Shown here in pieces: positions 23,763 to 34,569 of a stretch of DNA of 64,000 nucleotides. This DNA comes from Toxonevra muliebris (Eukaryota > Arthropoda > Insecta > Diptera > Pallopteridae): NCBI GenBank assembly GCA_963691655.1, contig OY829326.1:148012998-148076997 (forward strand), read 5' to 3'. Under the pieces are notes generated by a model. It was not told where the DNA came from and did not search any database. It saw nothing but the letters and a program-made list of their open reading frames with translations. How positions within the stretch are numbered: the stretch's first letter is position 1; the number at the start of each line of letters is the position of its first letter. The translations under genes and the position numbers were made by a program.

Positions 23763-24760
23763 TCATAGTCTCCTAAAAAACAATCTAAGGTCTTTTCGGC
23801 ATGCTGATTTGATTACTGCTTGACAAGTTTTTATCGGTATTTCATACCATGTTTTTTGGACAAACTCCCATAATTGGTGTTTGTTTGCGAAGGAATTTTT
23901 GGCCAACTTTTTCTTTAAATCCCCCCACAAGTTTTCTATGGGATTTAAATCCGGTGATTGACTTGGCCAGGGGAGAATATTAACTTTATGGTCCTCAAAA
24001 CATTTCTTTACAAGCTTAGACGTATGCTTTAGATCATTATCCTTCTGATAGACCCAACGTAAAGGCATGTTTTTTTCGGCATGCGGAAGCATTACTTTCT
24101 CCAAAATGTCTTTATACTCTGCAGTCGTCATTTTATTTGTGGCTTGGAAAATTGTACCAACTCCGCTCCAAGAAAAGGAACCCCATACCATAATATTTCC
24201 CCCTCCGTGTTTAACTGTTTTTTTTTTTGTAAAACGTACATGAAATTCTTTTCCTTTAGGACGTCTCACATTTCTTTCAGAGTCATTTCCAAATAAATTA
24301 ATCTTCGTCTCGTCACTCCATAATATGTTTCGCCACTTCGTTTCACCTTCAGGCCCCGACCAGTTTAAATGAGATTTAGCGAAATTTAACCTCATGGCCA
24401 AATTTTTCTTCCGCATCAATGGAACTTTTCTCGCGATTCTCCCTGGAAGGTTAGCTTTTTGCAAACGTCGACGAATCGTAGGAGCGCTAACAATATACCC
24501 AATTTCGGCGGAAATCGACTTCGAAGACTTAAAAGGATCCTTTTGGGAAAGAGTAATGATGTGACGATCAACTGTAGGGCTGGTTTTCAGTGGTCTACCT
24601 CTAGTCTCCTTTACAGGCTTTTTTTTTTAAACATTTTGCACGAAATGCAAGGACCGATCAAAAAGTTTAGCGATGTTTCGTAGATATTTTCCTTCTGTTC
24701 TGAGCCTCAAAACCAATCGCTTTTCTTCCGTCGTACAATGAATTTCCCGACCAATCTATC
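23763..24760 (-). pseudogene. Tc1-type (DD34E) transposase, one in-frame stop, start lost
   Basis: On the minus strand, from about 24760 down, the frame gives GREIHCTTEEKRLV (N-terminal helix-turn-helix), a TAA near 24625, then KKKPVKETRGRPLKTSPTVD (GRPR-like linker), TIRRRLQKANL, then the long open part with WRNILWSDETKINLFG (first Asp), MVWGSFSW, VYQKDNDLKHTSK (second Asp in QKDN) and SQSPDLNPIENLWG (Glu). Thirty-four residues separate the second Asp and the Glu, as in Tc1. The frame runs to a stop at 23763. The initiator Met position reads ATT. Apart from that and the single TAA, the coding region is nearly complete at about 330 codons, so this copy is fairly recent among those in the window. 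The enzyme would cut and paste the element at TA sites. Confidence 0.85.
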
Positions 24761-24865
24761 CAATATTAATTATTATTTCACGATATTTAAGCTTTCAGCT
24801 AGGACAACTTACCGTTTTTTGAAGAATCTGCACAAAAATTTAAGAGTTGTTATTTAATTAAAGGA

Positions 24866-25098
24866 AAAACCGGTATGTGTCCCTATTATTTTGATCAAGC
24901 AAATTTACAAGCTTTACTGAAAACTTTAAATTGTAAGCAATTTCGGGGAAGTACCCACTTTGTTTAGTTTAGAAATAGCGTTGCCAGATTGTGTTATTTA
25001 ATTTAGACCAAATTCGCTTGCCAAGCTTAACGAAACATGGATTTTATTAGATTTTGCAGAAAATCTTACAGGGTTATTTATTATTTTGATCAGGTGTG
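24866..25098 (-). repeat. Right terminal region of the Tc1 element with repeated GATCAAAATAATA motif
   Basis: On the minus strand the outer end reads ACACACCTGATCAAAATAAT just inside TA at 25099-25100. A second GATCAAAATAATAGGGACAC lies about 200 bp inward at 24873-24893. Paired direct repeats inside a long terminal repeat are the IR/DR arrangement of Bari-type and related Tc1 elements and serve as transposase binding sites. The corresponding other end is not found next to 23763, so the element is truncated on that side. Confidence 0.55.
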
Positions 25099-25258
25099 TA
25101 TTAATTACTTTTCTTTTATGAATTAAATTTTAGTTACGTATGTTATGAATTTCTAAATTTAATTTTATCAATAAACACATTGCATTTTGTTATGTATAAT
25201 ACACCAGTAGTATAAGTTAAATTAAGTTGCATAGTCTAAGGAATGCGACCCTGGGATA

Positions 25259-25831
25259 GTGTTGAGGAGAACAACACTGAACATACGTCACAGGAGACGC
25301 GGTTGCTGCCATCTTGAAAACGTGCTTTTCTGATTTCCGTTAAGTCTTCTTTGCTCGACTTTCAACACAGACAGACGTTTGATTTTTTGATCCCCGCTGA
25401 TCACCGGCCTCGGGTGAATTTTATTGCTGGAATTAGCTAGCAAGTAAGAAACAAACTAAGAAATAATCATTGTGAACATTGTAAGTATTGTGATATATTT
25501 TCTGGCAGTAGCATTGTGTGCGTTTTCTAGCCCACTTCTACTAGTGTTTTCAGGCAGTAGCACTATGTGTGCTGCCCTCTCATCGTGCTAGGGAGTAGCA
25601 TTGTGTGCGCTTTCCTTTCCCCTGCTTATCCGCATTGTCCACGTAGCACTGCGTGCACTTCGATTCCATCGGGTTCAGTATATCACTACGTTTACATACC
25701 CCGACGTCAGGCGCGCCCCTGTCCAGAGATAAGAAGATTACTGTCGGCTAGGGGTCACTGCAATTAAAAAAAAATTCTGTAATCGGATCCCGGACACGGC
25801 GAGTGATACCTCGGAGTAAGGTTCGTTACAG
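25259..25831 (+). repeat. Possible solo LTR with internal ~45-bp repeats
   Basis: This is the most GC-rich non-coding patch in the area. It begins TGTTGAGGAGAACAACAC and could end at TTCGTTACA (25831), giving a TG...CA unit of 573 bp. Inside, variants of GTAGCATTGTGTGCG recur four times (near 25507, 25556, 25594 and 25644). The beginning resembles BEL/Pao-type LTRs. No target duplication is visible and no gag-pol follows. An unrelated repeat is possible. Confidence 0.3.
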
Positions 25832-26901
25832 GTTGAAGGACAGTAAAAATATGTCCTGCTCCACAATACCATTGATTCTATGAAAGGAACCAACTCAAAC
25901 ACCCTCAAACTAATAACTTACCTCCTTGGACTTGCCATTGAAGCTAAAAGTTCTACGTTTGGCGCGGGAAAAGAGGAGTGAGGACTACCAGATAGGGTAT
26001 AAGCGAATTCCTCCCTCGCTTTCTTAATGTTTTTAATAATGTGCTCGTTGAATCTTTCACTGCTGGTTAAAAGGCTTCAAACAATTATTGTCAAACAGTG
26101 AGAACGTAAAGCTTTTTAAACTACATTGTACTAAGCTTCGGCAAAAAATAGAGTTAAATATAAATCTTCGTATGCAGAAGACGTCATTACAGTTCTGCGT
26201 TGAGCCGTATCAAACTGAAAAAACGTCAATCAACGTAAATCAGTTAGTGACTGTCACTCAACACAAAATATGCGTGCATACATATTTTTTTTTTTTGATA
26301 TGCTACCAGAACGCATAATCAAAGATACAGCTACAAAATTAAGTTATCAAGTTTTTAAAATCCTCCCTTTTATTTCCAACCAATAAACATTCATACATAC
26401 ATATGCACATATGTATATTTATATCTAAGCAGCACTCAATTGCATTTAGCCAATTTCCTCTCGAAACTGTCAATTTTACTTACAGAAAAGCAATGCGATG
26501 TGCATGCAACTTAAGCACGACTTTCCTCACCAATCAAACTTCCCCCTTACCCCGTAAAACAAAAAGCACCCATACAACCAACATTAATTGACAAATTTCG
26601 ACAAAGACAAAATGCCACGGCACGCATCCACAGCAGCACATTCTCTGGTCTATTTTGCATTCGAGCTTATTAAATTGTTAATTAATAACCAATTTACTAT
26701 TGCGGCAATCCTCTTAGGCAAAATAATACAAAAACAAGTAAAACGAGTTGACTACGATGCGATTGGAGCTGTTGGTGCTTTGACTGTTTTATGTGTGTGT
26801 GTGTGGGAATGGTGTTTATTATGCAATAGCAGCAGCAACAAAACAGCATTACTTTGTATGAAGACTAACTGAAAGTGATGTAATTATATATACATACCAT
26901 A
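25832..26901. other. Intergenic AT-rich region
   Basis: No gene recognised; GTGT microsatellite at 26793-26804 and CATA/TATG repeats near 26390-26420. Confidence 0.45.
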
Positions 26902-26949
26902 TACAGTATGTCTAAGAATTATTCACATCCCAAAGAATTTTTAAAACAA

Positions 26950-27131
26950 CGTGTATTTACTTTAGAAAATCAAATACTTGTACTACAGACACGTGATCCA
27001 ATACCATGTGGAGCCACAAGAAATTTTTTTTTTTAAATTAATTAAATAAATTTTTTTTTAATTTTTGCAGGCTCTACCAGGAGGGTTGAATCACGAGTCT
27101 CTAGTACAAGTATTTGACTTGCTAACGTGTA
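26950..27131. repeat. Inverted repeat with ~60-bp arms
   Basis: The left arm (ACGTGTATTTACTTTAG...TCAAATACTTGTACTA...GTGGAGCC, to about 27018) is matched by the complement of the right arm (GGCTCTACCAG...TAGTACAAGTATTTGA...AACGTGT, 27071-27131). The strongest shared word is CAAATACTTGTACTA with its complement. The loop is poly-T/A-rich. Confidence 0.7.
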
Positions 27132-27342
27132 ATTACGACATTAAGCAATCCGAATCCGAAACTCGGTTTTCGGACTATTATGTGAAATGTACATATACCT
27201 CGAAGGTCATATTGATGTTCTGAGATCTTGAACTAGAGGTGATGGAGAAAAACTGAGTTGACAGTCGAAATCCTAAATTACTATAAAACCATTGAAAAAT
27301 CTGCGCATATAAATTTATGGTGGTGGGAATCATGGTACAGGG

Positions 27343-27985
27343 CAAGGCCGTATTTAGGGGGGAGGTTTTGTGGGTTCTGGATAATGTGAAAACTTTTACC
27401 TAATTTTTGATATTGATTGCCAGTGGATGGAAAAAAAGTCAAAATAAAATCTATTGAATGATTTTTAAATATTTTTTAATCGGGTTCTTTCTAAAAAGTC
27501 AAATAAAAAAAAAAATTTTAAAAATAAATTTGAATTGAAATCGTACGAAGTTGTGCTACATGGCCAAAAAGGGTATTTTCAGGGGTTCCAACACCATTTT
27601 TCTAAAACGTGATGTAATGGGAAGTTTTTGACCTCAGATTCGTGTTCAGCATGAAAAATTCATTCGCAAACACTAGGAACAATTCACCAAACCCATGCAG
27701 GACAGTGTTGTTGAATAAGCTTCAAAGTTCTTAATCTTAAAATATAATTAATCCTTTAACCCATTATTGCTCAGAGCACCCGACTCGGAAGATTTCAATG
27801 CTGTGACTGCACGAATTTAGGGAATACTTGCCAACCTCATCCGGGGTCCTCATCATTGATAATGGCCCAAATTCCCACTGATAATCATTTTAAAAAAATT
27901 AGTCTCTAACTATTTTTGGCATTTTTGATCATTTTTTTGAGGTTAGGATCATTATCAGTAATGGCAAGTCAATGAGTTATCGAAA
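27343..27985 (-). mobile_element. hAT-type MITE, truncated copy
   Basis: An inverted, diverged copy of 11727-12425. It begins with CAAGGCCGTATTTAGGGGGG at 27343 and runs through the shared AAACGTGATG, ACCCATTATTGCTCAGAGCA and TCATCCGG blocks. It stops near 27985, where the other copy has about 45 more bases including the CAGGGCCGTAGCC end, so one terminus is lost and no target duplication can be scored. Confidence 0.75.
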
Positions 27986-28035
27986 TTATATCTTTTATAT
28001 ACATCTCATATATACATTGGACATGAAAGGGTTAA

Positions 28036-28620
28036 GGGGGTAGAAAATTTGAAAACCAAATTTTTTTTCTGTAATTTCGAACGATTTACATCTCAAAAAT
28101 GTGTTGTACAGCGTCCTAAAAGCAAAGCGGTCAAGTAGTTTTAGGAGGTACTTCAAACTTTTAACGCGTTTTTATCTATTTGCACTCTTTGAAATTTTAC
28201 TTGGATATTCAAGATATAAGACGCTAGGCAATGGGCCTCGCTCAATTTTTTATTTTCAAGTTTCGTATTTTAGAACCTCAAAAATTGTCATGAAATTCAG
28301 TAGAAGTCGGATTTCATTGATCTAGAGTGCGCCATTTCACCAATTTTCGGAAAATAAAATTTTACTAAAGTTCATTGCACAGCGACATTTATACAGATTA
28401 TAAATCGTTTTTTAATTTTGTTGTTTCAGATCATTTTTACAATCAACAATCGTGCCTGCCGTTTAAGGTCTTTTTCACGGCGGACCCAAATTCAACGCCA
28501 GGGACACCAGAAAAAAAAAAAATTAAATAAATTTGAAGTATTTCTGTTTGGCTAATTAGTTGCACCATAAACAGAAAAAACAATTATAATCCATATCTTT
28601 TTTGACAGTACCCCACCCCC
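28036..28620. mobile_element. TTAA-flanked MITE (piggyBac-like target)
   Basis: TTAA at 28032-28035 and 28621-28624 flank a 585-bp unit whose ends read GGGGGTAG and, in complement, GGGGGTGG. TTAA duplication is the hallmark of piggyBac-type transposition. The inverted repeats are short and there is no transposase, so chance cannot be excluded. Confidence 0.45.
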
Positions 28621-29274
28621 TTAATTCATAACATATGTAATGTAAAATTATGTAGATTGAATTTTTTAAATTTTTTAAAATAATTAATGTCTTGTTTCTA
28701 TGCCTTTTTTTTTAATTTTGCAAGGGTGTGAACAATTTTTAGGCATACTGTATATGTATATGTGAGTTGTGAGTGATGATGCGTGAGTGTTGATGTAAAT
28801 TTGTGTGGAATGTGAGCTGTCATGTTGACAATACAGTTAACGCTTGTCCGTTCATGTTACATTTGGTATTAAGGGAGATATTTTGTTATATGACATCTAC
28901 ATAAATGCATAAATGGATAAGTATGAGTGAGCAGGCGTAAATACTTACATCTATTCGTTTGCAAATCTATTTGAAAACTTAACCAAAATGCTTTTGTTAA
29001 TAAAATAATTTGACACATTTTGACATGTAAACTATTTAAAATTTATTTATATCTAAGGTTAGACACAAACATGCACACATAACACATACCTACCTAGATT
29101 TTTACAAATAGATATGCCTAGAATATATATTTATATGTAAGCGTAATAAAGTTTGTATGGTAATTCAATTATTATGACGTCAATATCGTGAACTCTACTG
29201 CGTCAACGAAGTAATTAAGTTTGAAAAGTGCATTATGGTCTCTACAACAAAAACAACAAACGAACTAATCATCT

Positions 29275-29682
29275 CTACCCAACGGGCCCGACTGTCAGCA
29301 GCTCGCCTGAGGAGTAAAAGATCAGCACTTGTTGCTGAACACTTGCTGCCGAAAAGCAATCGTTTCCGAATCAAACGACGACAAGATCACCTAATTTAAA
29401 ATAACAAAACTGCTGTCTCAAAGATTTCGTAAGAGGTCTTTTGAAGCATTTCGAAAAGAAGAAGAAGAGCACAGCAGAAGAAAAAAGCGAATGAACTGCT
29501 GACGCAAAGATTTCGCAAGAGGACTTTCGAAGCACTCCAAACGAAGCATAAACCGAGTGCTCTTTTCCAATGACATGCAATGTTAAAAACGTAATGGTGT
29601 GTCATACGGGGAGGAAGTGCCTACAGCTGACTTTTCAACACTCCGAAAAGCCTTTTGGAGTGTTTTTTTTCCCGTTGGGTAG
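29275..29682. mobile_element. Small MITE with 13-bp inverted ends and an internal duplication
   Basis: Ends CTACCCAACGGG (29275-29286) and CCCGTTGGGTAG (29671-29682) are exact complements. Inside, a segment of about 50 bp is repeated about 85 bp apart (ACTGCTGTCTCAAAGATTTC near 29409 and ACTGCTGACGCAAAGATTTC near 29494). No target duplication is clear. Family unknown to me. Confidence 0.6.
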
Positions 29683-30724
29683 TAATGCATCACCACAAAG
29701 ATTCAAAGGTTTCCGTTGCTTTATGTACATTTACGTTTATATGTCTACATACAATAGCATTACGCACCGGAAGTAGAAATTTTTGTTGTCGTTGCTTTTT
29801 CCACGTTATTTCTGCCTTTTTCATTGATATATAGAGAGCATAAACTAATTTTGTTATCGCGCATCTCTTTGATCAGTTTAAATTGCAATTTGATTATTGA
29901 TGGAAATTCTCTTAGTATGTAAGAAAATTACATTAATGCACATTTGCGTAAGTAGGATGCAATGTGAGCGCCATAATACCATTGTAAAAACATATATCAA
30001 TATAGTTTAAGTATGGTAACGGGGGATGGGAGGGGGTTCCTGAACCTCGTAGCCTTCACAATTTATGAGGTTTCAATTTTTATTTATTTAAATCGAATTA
30101 TATTTTATCCATTTATCTAAAAGGCTCTGAGGACATTTGCTCAGGGACCAGATTTAATATCTGCCTTTATGCCTTTGACTTTTGCTACCAACTTAACGCT
30201 TTGGTATGCAAACATTTTAACACAGTACAACGGAGAGGACCTGAAAGATTGCTGAAAAAACAAAAATGTTTAACATTTTATAACGAGCAACTTTGTCTCA
30301 GATGTCTAAGTTGTTGCATTTCAAAAGTAAAAGCAAATTTCCATCAGCTCATCAGCTCTAACGCAGTATCTTTTTTCAGCAAATCATCCATAGATCATCG
30401 CAAAAATCAACCAAATATAATTTGTTGTTAGGAAGGCTGCATTAAAAGAGCCTTTAAGCTAGTTGGCCCAACGTCCCAGATTTCCGGAGATTGTCTTCGG
30501 TTTTGGAGTCTTGTCCCCTATTGAATTGCATTTTCTCCGTTTTTTTTTCGATAATCCGATTTTATTTGCAGTTATTTTTGATAAAAGCACTTGCTTGAGA
30601 TATTTTATATTCAATAAACAAGGTTAAGAAAAATTTAGGATAGATCAGGAAATAAAGAATTTTCCATTATTTTTGAGCAAGAAAAAATCGCAGTTCTTTG
30701 TGAAAAAATGTAATTAAACTAGTT

Positions 30725-30997
30725 CTGTTTCTTCCAGGAACCAATGCTTCTGTGGAGCGAATATTTTCCAATTTGGATTGTGTGTGGACAGACCGAAATT
30801 CAAGAAAGAAATTTAACTCGATAATAGCCAGTGAGGAAGATTGTCAAAAACTAATAATTTACAGGAAATTTGAAAGAATGTGTAATTCCAAAAAAAAAAC
30901 GAAGTTTAAGGTGTCCCCGAATTGGCTACTGAAAACCCGGTCATCATATCTGTCTGGAACGGAAAACTTTGAGCTGGCTTATTGTATTGTTAACTGA
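30725..30997 (+). pseudogene. hAT transposase C-terminal dimerisation fragment
   Basis: The frame from 30725 gives LFLPGTNASVERIFSNLDC, then TDRNSRKKFNSII. This is the hAT C-terminal dimerisation motif (P-x-S/T-N-A-S-V-E-R-x-F-S, then N-R followed by a hydrophobic helix). The frame continues to a TGA at 30995-30997 with no further motif. The catalytic residues would lie upstream; 30201-30431 holds an open frame that I could not match confidently. The fragment could be a remnant or, less likely, a piece of a domesticated ZBED-like gene. Confidence 0.6.
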
Positions 30998-31030
30998 GCA
31001 AGAAAGCTTTAGGTATCTTGGGAGCAAGAT

Positions 31031-31110
31031 GACTAAAGCCACCGTCGTGGCCTGGTGAGTGAGTGCTAGACTGGAGTTCCAGCTGCCTAAGGTTCGATTC
31101 CCAGATGGGA
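31031..31110 (+). repeat. tRNA-like SINE head
   Basis: An A-box-like TGGCCTGGTGAG (31048-31059) and a B box GGTTCGATTCC (31091-31101) lie 32 bp apart, close to tRNA spacing. The arms pair poorly. It is followed by an A-rich stretch. It is different in sequence from the dimeric SINE. Confidence 0.45.
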
Positions 31111-31364
31111 TAAATTCTTTAAAAAAAGTCCAAATGGATTGTTCTAATTAAATGAGTCCACTTCCTTGACTTATTTCTTAAATGCTCGAATGAATTTTAA
31201 GCAATCTAATATTTGCTGGCGAGGCTAAGTCTTCGAAGAACGTATCAAATTCAGTATTAAGTTTTGGCAAGCTGAAGCGTAACTACTTAGGCTCATCAAT
31301 TCATTGGCATTGACGAATTATGCGATGCTAGGAGATACTAGCGCTGACACGTCTTGTAATTACA

Positions 31365-31750
31365 CTGGAATACAGTGAAAATATAACATAAACCAAAATA
31401 TATTTTCTAAACTAATTAGAGGTCGCTGAACACGAAAATCACATTAATTTTTTTCTATGGGTAGGTTTTCGAGATATAACAGGTTACCGTTCCACTTACA
31501 GGCCAATATCTCATTACCTATAGCTTCTATCGATCTGAGTTATATGTTATAGTTTGTTAAAATCGGATTATAAATGACTGAGATATAGATGTTGAAAGTT
31601 CAATTCTGGTGTGATTTTTGAGAAATTTTCACAAAAGTCGTGGGCTAAGTTTTTCTTTCTCACAAAAAGTAATCACAAAATCTGAAGTTTTATTTTTTTA
31701 ATCCGATAGATCATTTCATTACAAAAATTTTAGGCATAAAACCATGGTAG
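31365..31750 (+). repeat. Repeat B, copy 1
   Basis: It matches in inverted order the two halves at 37656-37870 and 36757-36985. Shared blocks include CACGAAAATCACATT, GATTATAAATGACTGAGATATA, CACAAAAAGTAATCA and AATCTGAAGTTTTATTTTTT. There is no coding frame. A partial third copy of its end is at 34467-34515. Confidence 0.65.
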
Positions 31751-31987
31751 AAGTATAAAAATATTTGGACGGCATTTTGAATTTTTGGCAAATAAAAAAA
31801 TGTTTCAGAAATGCATGCAGAAATGAGAAACGTTGTAAAATGTAGTAGAAGGTGAATTTTACTTTTGTTATTGAGTAGTCAAAAATAAATTATTTTTTTT
31901 TATATGATTATGTTTTTTGTAGACAATGAAAATTAAATCTAGTTGTCTTGACTACTGTTCCATGTTTTAGTTTCATTGGAAGTAATG

Positions 31988-32170
31988 TATAAACTGGCTT
32001 AAAGAACGTCTATATGTAGTCATCACAACAAAAGTGTATGTAGAGACGGGCAAATCAGGCGGACGTTTCGGAATCCGCCACGATTCCTCATCAGTGATCT
32101 TAGTGATAGTTCTAAATCTTTCAATATCTTATATAAGATACTAACATTTGAAATCGTAACCCAGAATTTT
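31988..32170 (-). repeat. Repeat C, copy 2, with a hammerhead-ribozyme-like core
   Basis: Inverted copy of 23524-23702. The ribozyme-like core lies on the minus strand from 32094 down to 32045: CTGATGA (32088-32094), stem II GGAAT/ATTCC with an 8-nt loop starting C instead of T, GAAA, then stem III reduced to ACG/CGT, and GTC (32045-32047). The core is more strictly conserved than stem III, where copy 1 has ACGG and this copy ACGT. Confidence 0.65.
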
Positions 32171-32439
32171 ATAATTTCTAATAACCCAAATCAAACAAAA
32201 TTAAATTTTATTGTTTTCTTTATTACTAAATATTATTTGCTAAGTTTTGCAATGAAAATGTTCTGTTGGAACTTGAATAATAACTTTACTTTTCCGCAAA
32301 ATAAATTTGTGGGAGAGAAGTAGCTCTCTATTTGTAGAAAATTGAGAATTAAAATATTATGCACGTTTTGCGCAATATCTCATATTACAGCAATATCGTA
32401 CTATCTGTTGACCAAACAATATCAGCGAATGTGGTAATA

Positions 32440-33692
32440 AAGCGCGGTTCACGCCAAATTGGCACGCTTTATTGTGGTCACCACGTCGCACCTAGTCATA
32501 AGAACAACAAATTTGTTACTGGGATAGGTTTACAATACCGTTACCGTTAGTTGATAAATTGTTCATATAAATTGATCGCAACTTGGTGATTGTGTGCACA
32601 ATGGAAGCTGCAAATAGAAAATTGATTGTGAACAAATTTATTGAAATTCCGTCGTGGTCTGGTTCAAAGATTGCGAAAGTGTTAAATATCTCCAAAAGAA
32701 CGGTATGTAGAGTTATAAAACGATATAAAGAAACTCTTAGTGTTGAAAGAGCTAAAAAAGTTGTGAACAAAACGGGAACCACCAACCTAAAATTGAAGGC
32801 AAAGATCTTAAGGTCCATCAAAAGCAATCCCAGACTATCGGATAGCGGTCGAGCCAAAAAATTCAATACCAGCAAAAGTACTGCTCGACGAATACGCATA
32901 AAAGCTGGGCTAAAGTGCTATCGTGCTATAAAATATCCAAATAGAACAGACAAACAGAATTTACTGGCCAAAAAACGTGCTCGTCTTCTTTATAATAATG
33001 TTTTGACCAAATTCAATGGATGCATTATTGTGGATGACGAATCATACGTCAAATTTAATCTTAAACTGCTTCCAGGTCAAAAATTTTATATGGCAACGAA
33101 TCGTGGTAATGTACCCTCAAAATTCAAGTATTTGCAAAAAAAAGCAATGGTGTGGCAGGCAATTTGCAGCTGTGGTCTCAAATCCAAATTTACATCAAAG
33201 ACTGCCTTTCGAAACGACTATTGCCATTTGTTCGTCACCACCATTCGCCAGTGAAGTTTTGACCTGATTTAGCCAGTTGCCACTACTCTAAGAAAACCAC
33301 GGATTGGTATCAGACAAATAAAGTAGATGTAGTGCCCAAATATAAGAATCCACCCAATTGCCCCCAGCTTCGACCGATCGAAAAATACTGGGCTATTACA
33401 AAATATAAGTTGAATAAATATGCAGGTATTGTCAAAAATGTGAAATCAATGTTACTAAAATGGAACCAAATAGCCGCAAAAGTATCCAGAGCGGATGTTT
33501 AAAGGTTGATGGGGCCCATTAAAAGGAATACCCAGAACTTTTTGCACAACAAAGAAATTTAAATTTTTTATTATTATAGTATTAAAACACAATATTAAAC
33601 TTATCATTTAATGCATTATTTGTTATTTTGAGTGTTCTGGTTAAAAAGATACAGCAACTTTCCTGCGTGCCAACTTTGCGTGAACCGCGCTT
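32440..33692 (+). mobile_element. DD37E mariner-like transposon with ~28-bp TIRs
   Basis: Left end AAGCGCGGTTCACGCCAAAT (32440) continues TTGGCACGC; the right end is its complement, with CGTGCCAACTTTGCGTGAAC and CGCGCTT, ending 33692. TA flanks at 32438-32439 and 33693-33694. The 1253-bp length and single plus-strand gene fit a complete mariner-like element. The TIRs differ at only a few positions, so this insertion is younger than the one at 1525-2614. Confidence 0.85.
32601..33564 (+). pseudogene. DD37E transposase, disabled by a deletion and two stops
   Basis: I chose the Met at 32601 (MEAANRKLIV) because the upstream frame has no homologous content. The order is: helix-turn-helix (SGSKIAKVLNISKRTVCRVI), second HTH-like region (SDSGRAKKFNTSKSTARRI), first catalytic Asp in CIIVDDESYV, LPGQKFY, MVWQAICSCGLKSK. 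A small deletion at about 33190 removes the next few residues and shifts the frame; it resumes as IYIKDCLSKRLLPFVRHH. Then F, TGA (33260-33262, Trp in relatives), PDLASCHYSK (second Asp), NPPNCPQLRPIEKYWA (Glu, 37 residues later). A TAA at 33500-33502 interrupts the tail just before RLMGPIKRNTQNFLHNK. So the enzyme is complete except for three lesions. Confidence 0.85.
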
Positions 33693-33694
33693 TA

Positions 33695-34459
33695 TGTCCT
33701 TAATTTCAATAGCCACTCAAACTGAGTAAATAAATAACTTTAAATTGACATTATATGTTGGATAATACAAATATTATTAATTTTATCACGTAAAGTTTTT
33801 GCATTGATATTGAAGTAATCGAGCTAAGCTAGAAAAGAAACTGGAAAAATGTAAAGTTAAATTTTCGTCATTGCAATTACAGATTCAAAAATACAAGAAT
33901 AACTGCAGTAATATATTTATTAAAAATCAGCTAGATATTTTGTGCAATACGAAACAAAAACTGAGGTATAACTAGTGTTGATTCGATACCCAAAGTATCA
34001 AAGAATGATGAATTCAAGATTAGGCAATGCTCTGGTTCGTCATATTGAAATTACGTCATATCTGACCTTTGTTTACATTTTTGATTTGTTTATAATTTGA
34101 ATAAAAATCAATCAAACATTTGTGAAACATGTTTTTGGAATTCACTTTGTTTTCAAATGGACAAAAAATAATATAAAGACATTATACTTATGTTTTAAGT
34201 TATACTAGTCATTGAAAAAAAAAACAAAAATTAACATTTATCATGTGATGAAACGAAGCACTTATTATTTATATCTTAAATTGAATAAGTCATGTAAATT
34301 ATTAATACCACTTATATGATTTGTTTTTATAAACTATTTAAAAATTACACTCCCTAAAAATATAGCACTGGTGAAAAAAAAACAAAATAATATGTAAACA
34401 AACAATTTTTCGATTTGTCAAAGATTTTTTTATTTGTCAAAATGAAAATACCTTATAAA
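33695..34459. other. AT-rich spacer
   Basis: No gene or clear repeat recognised. Confidence 0.4.
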
Positions 34460-34466
34460 TTTTTTC

Positions 34467-34515
34467 CACCATGCATAAAACGATAGCAATCGGATCAAAA
34501 ATGACAAAGTAATCA
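34467..34515 (+). repeat. Repeat B end, partial copy
   Basis: GCATAAAACGATAGCAATCG followed by GATCAAAAATGACAAAGTAATCAA is the exact complement of 36757-36805, apart from the outermost bases. Together the two pieces bracket the 2.2-kb stretch that contains the uncharacterised relic and the LINE. Confidence 0.75.
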
Positions 34516-34569
34516 AGGATTGAGTAAAAATAAAATATTCTCGAAAATTTTCATGCACACTATTATTCT

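Larger units (their letters stand above)
26904..28750. mobile_element. Tc1-type shell with nested insertions
   Basis: Left end CAGTATGTCTAAGAATTATT (26904) and right end complement AATTTTTAGGCATACTG (ending 28750) form diverged TIRs of about 25 bp, bounded by TA at 26902-26903 and 28751-28752. No transposase remains. Inside lie a 60-bp foldback at 26950-27131, a scrap of the long-inverted-repeat family of 61329-62299 at about 27190-27310, a hAT copy at 27343-27985 and a TTAA-flanked element at 28036-28620. The nested order shows the shell was a repeated landing site. Confidence 0.6.

Noticed and set aside
25832..26060. Gag region downstream of the LTR-like unit
   Set aside because: No long frame, no zinc-knuckle and no primer-binding site could be read after 25831.
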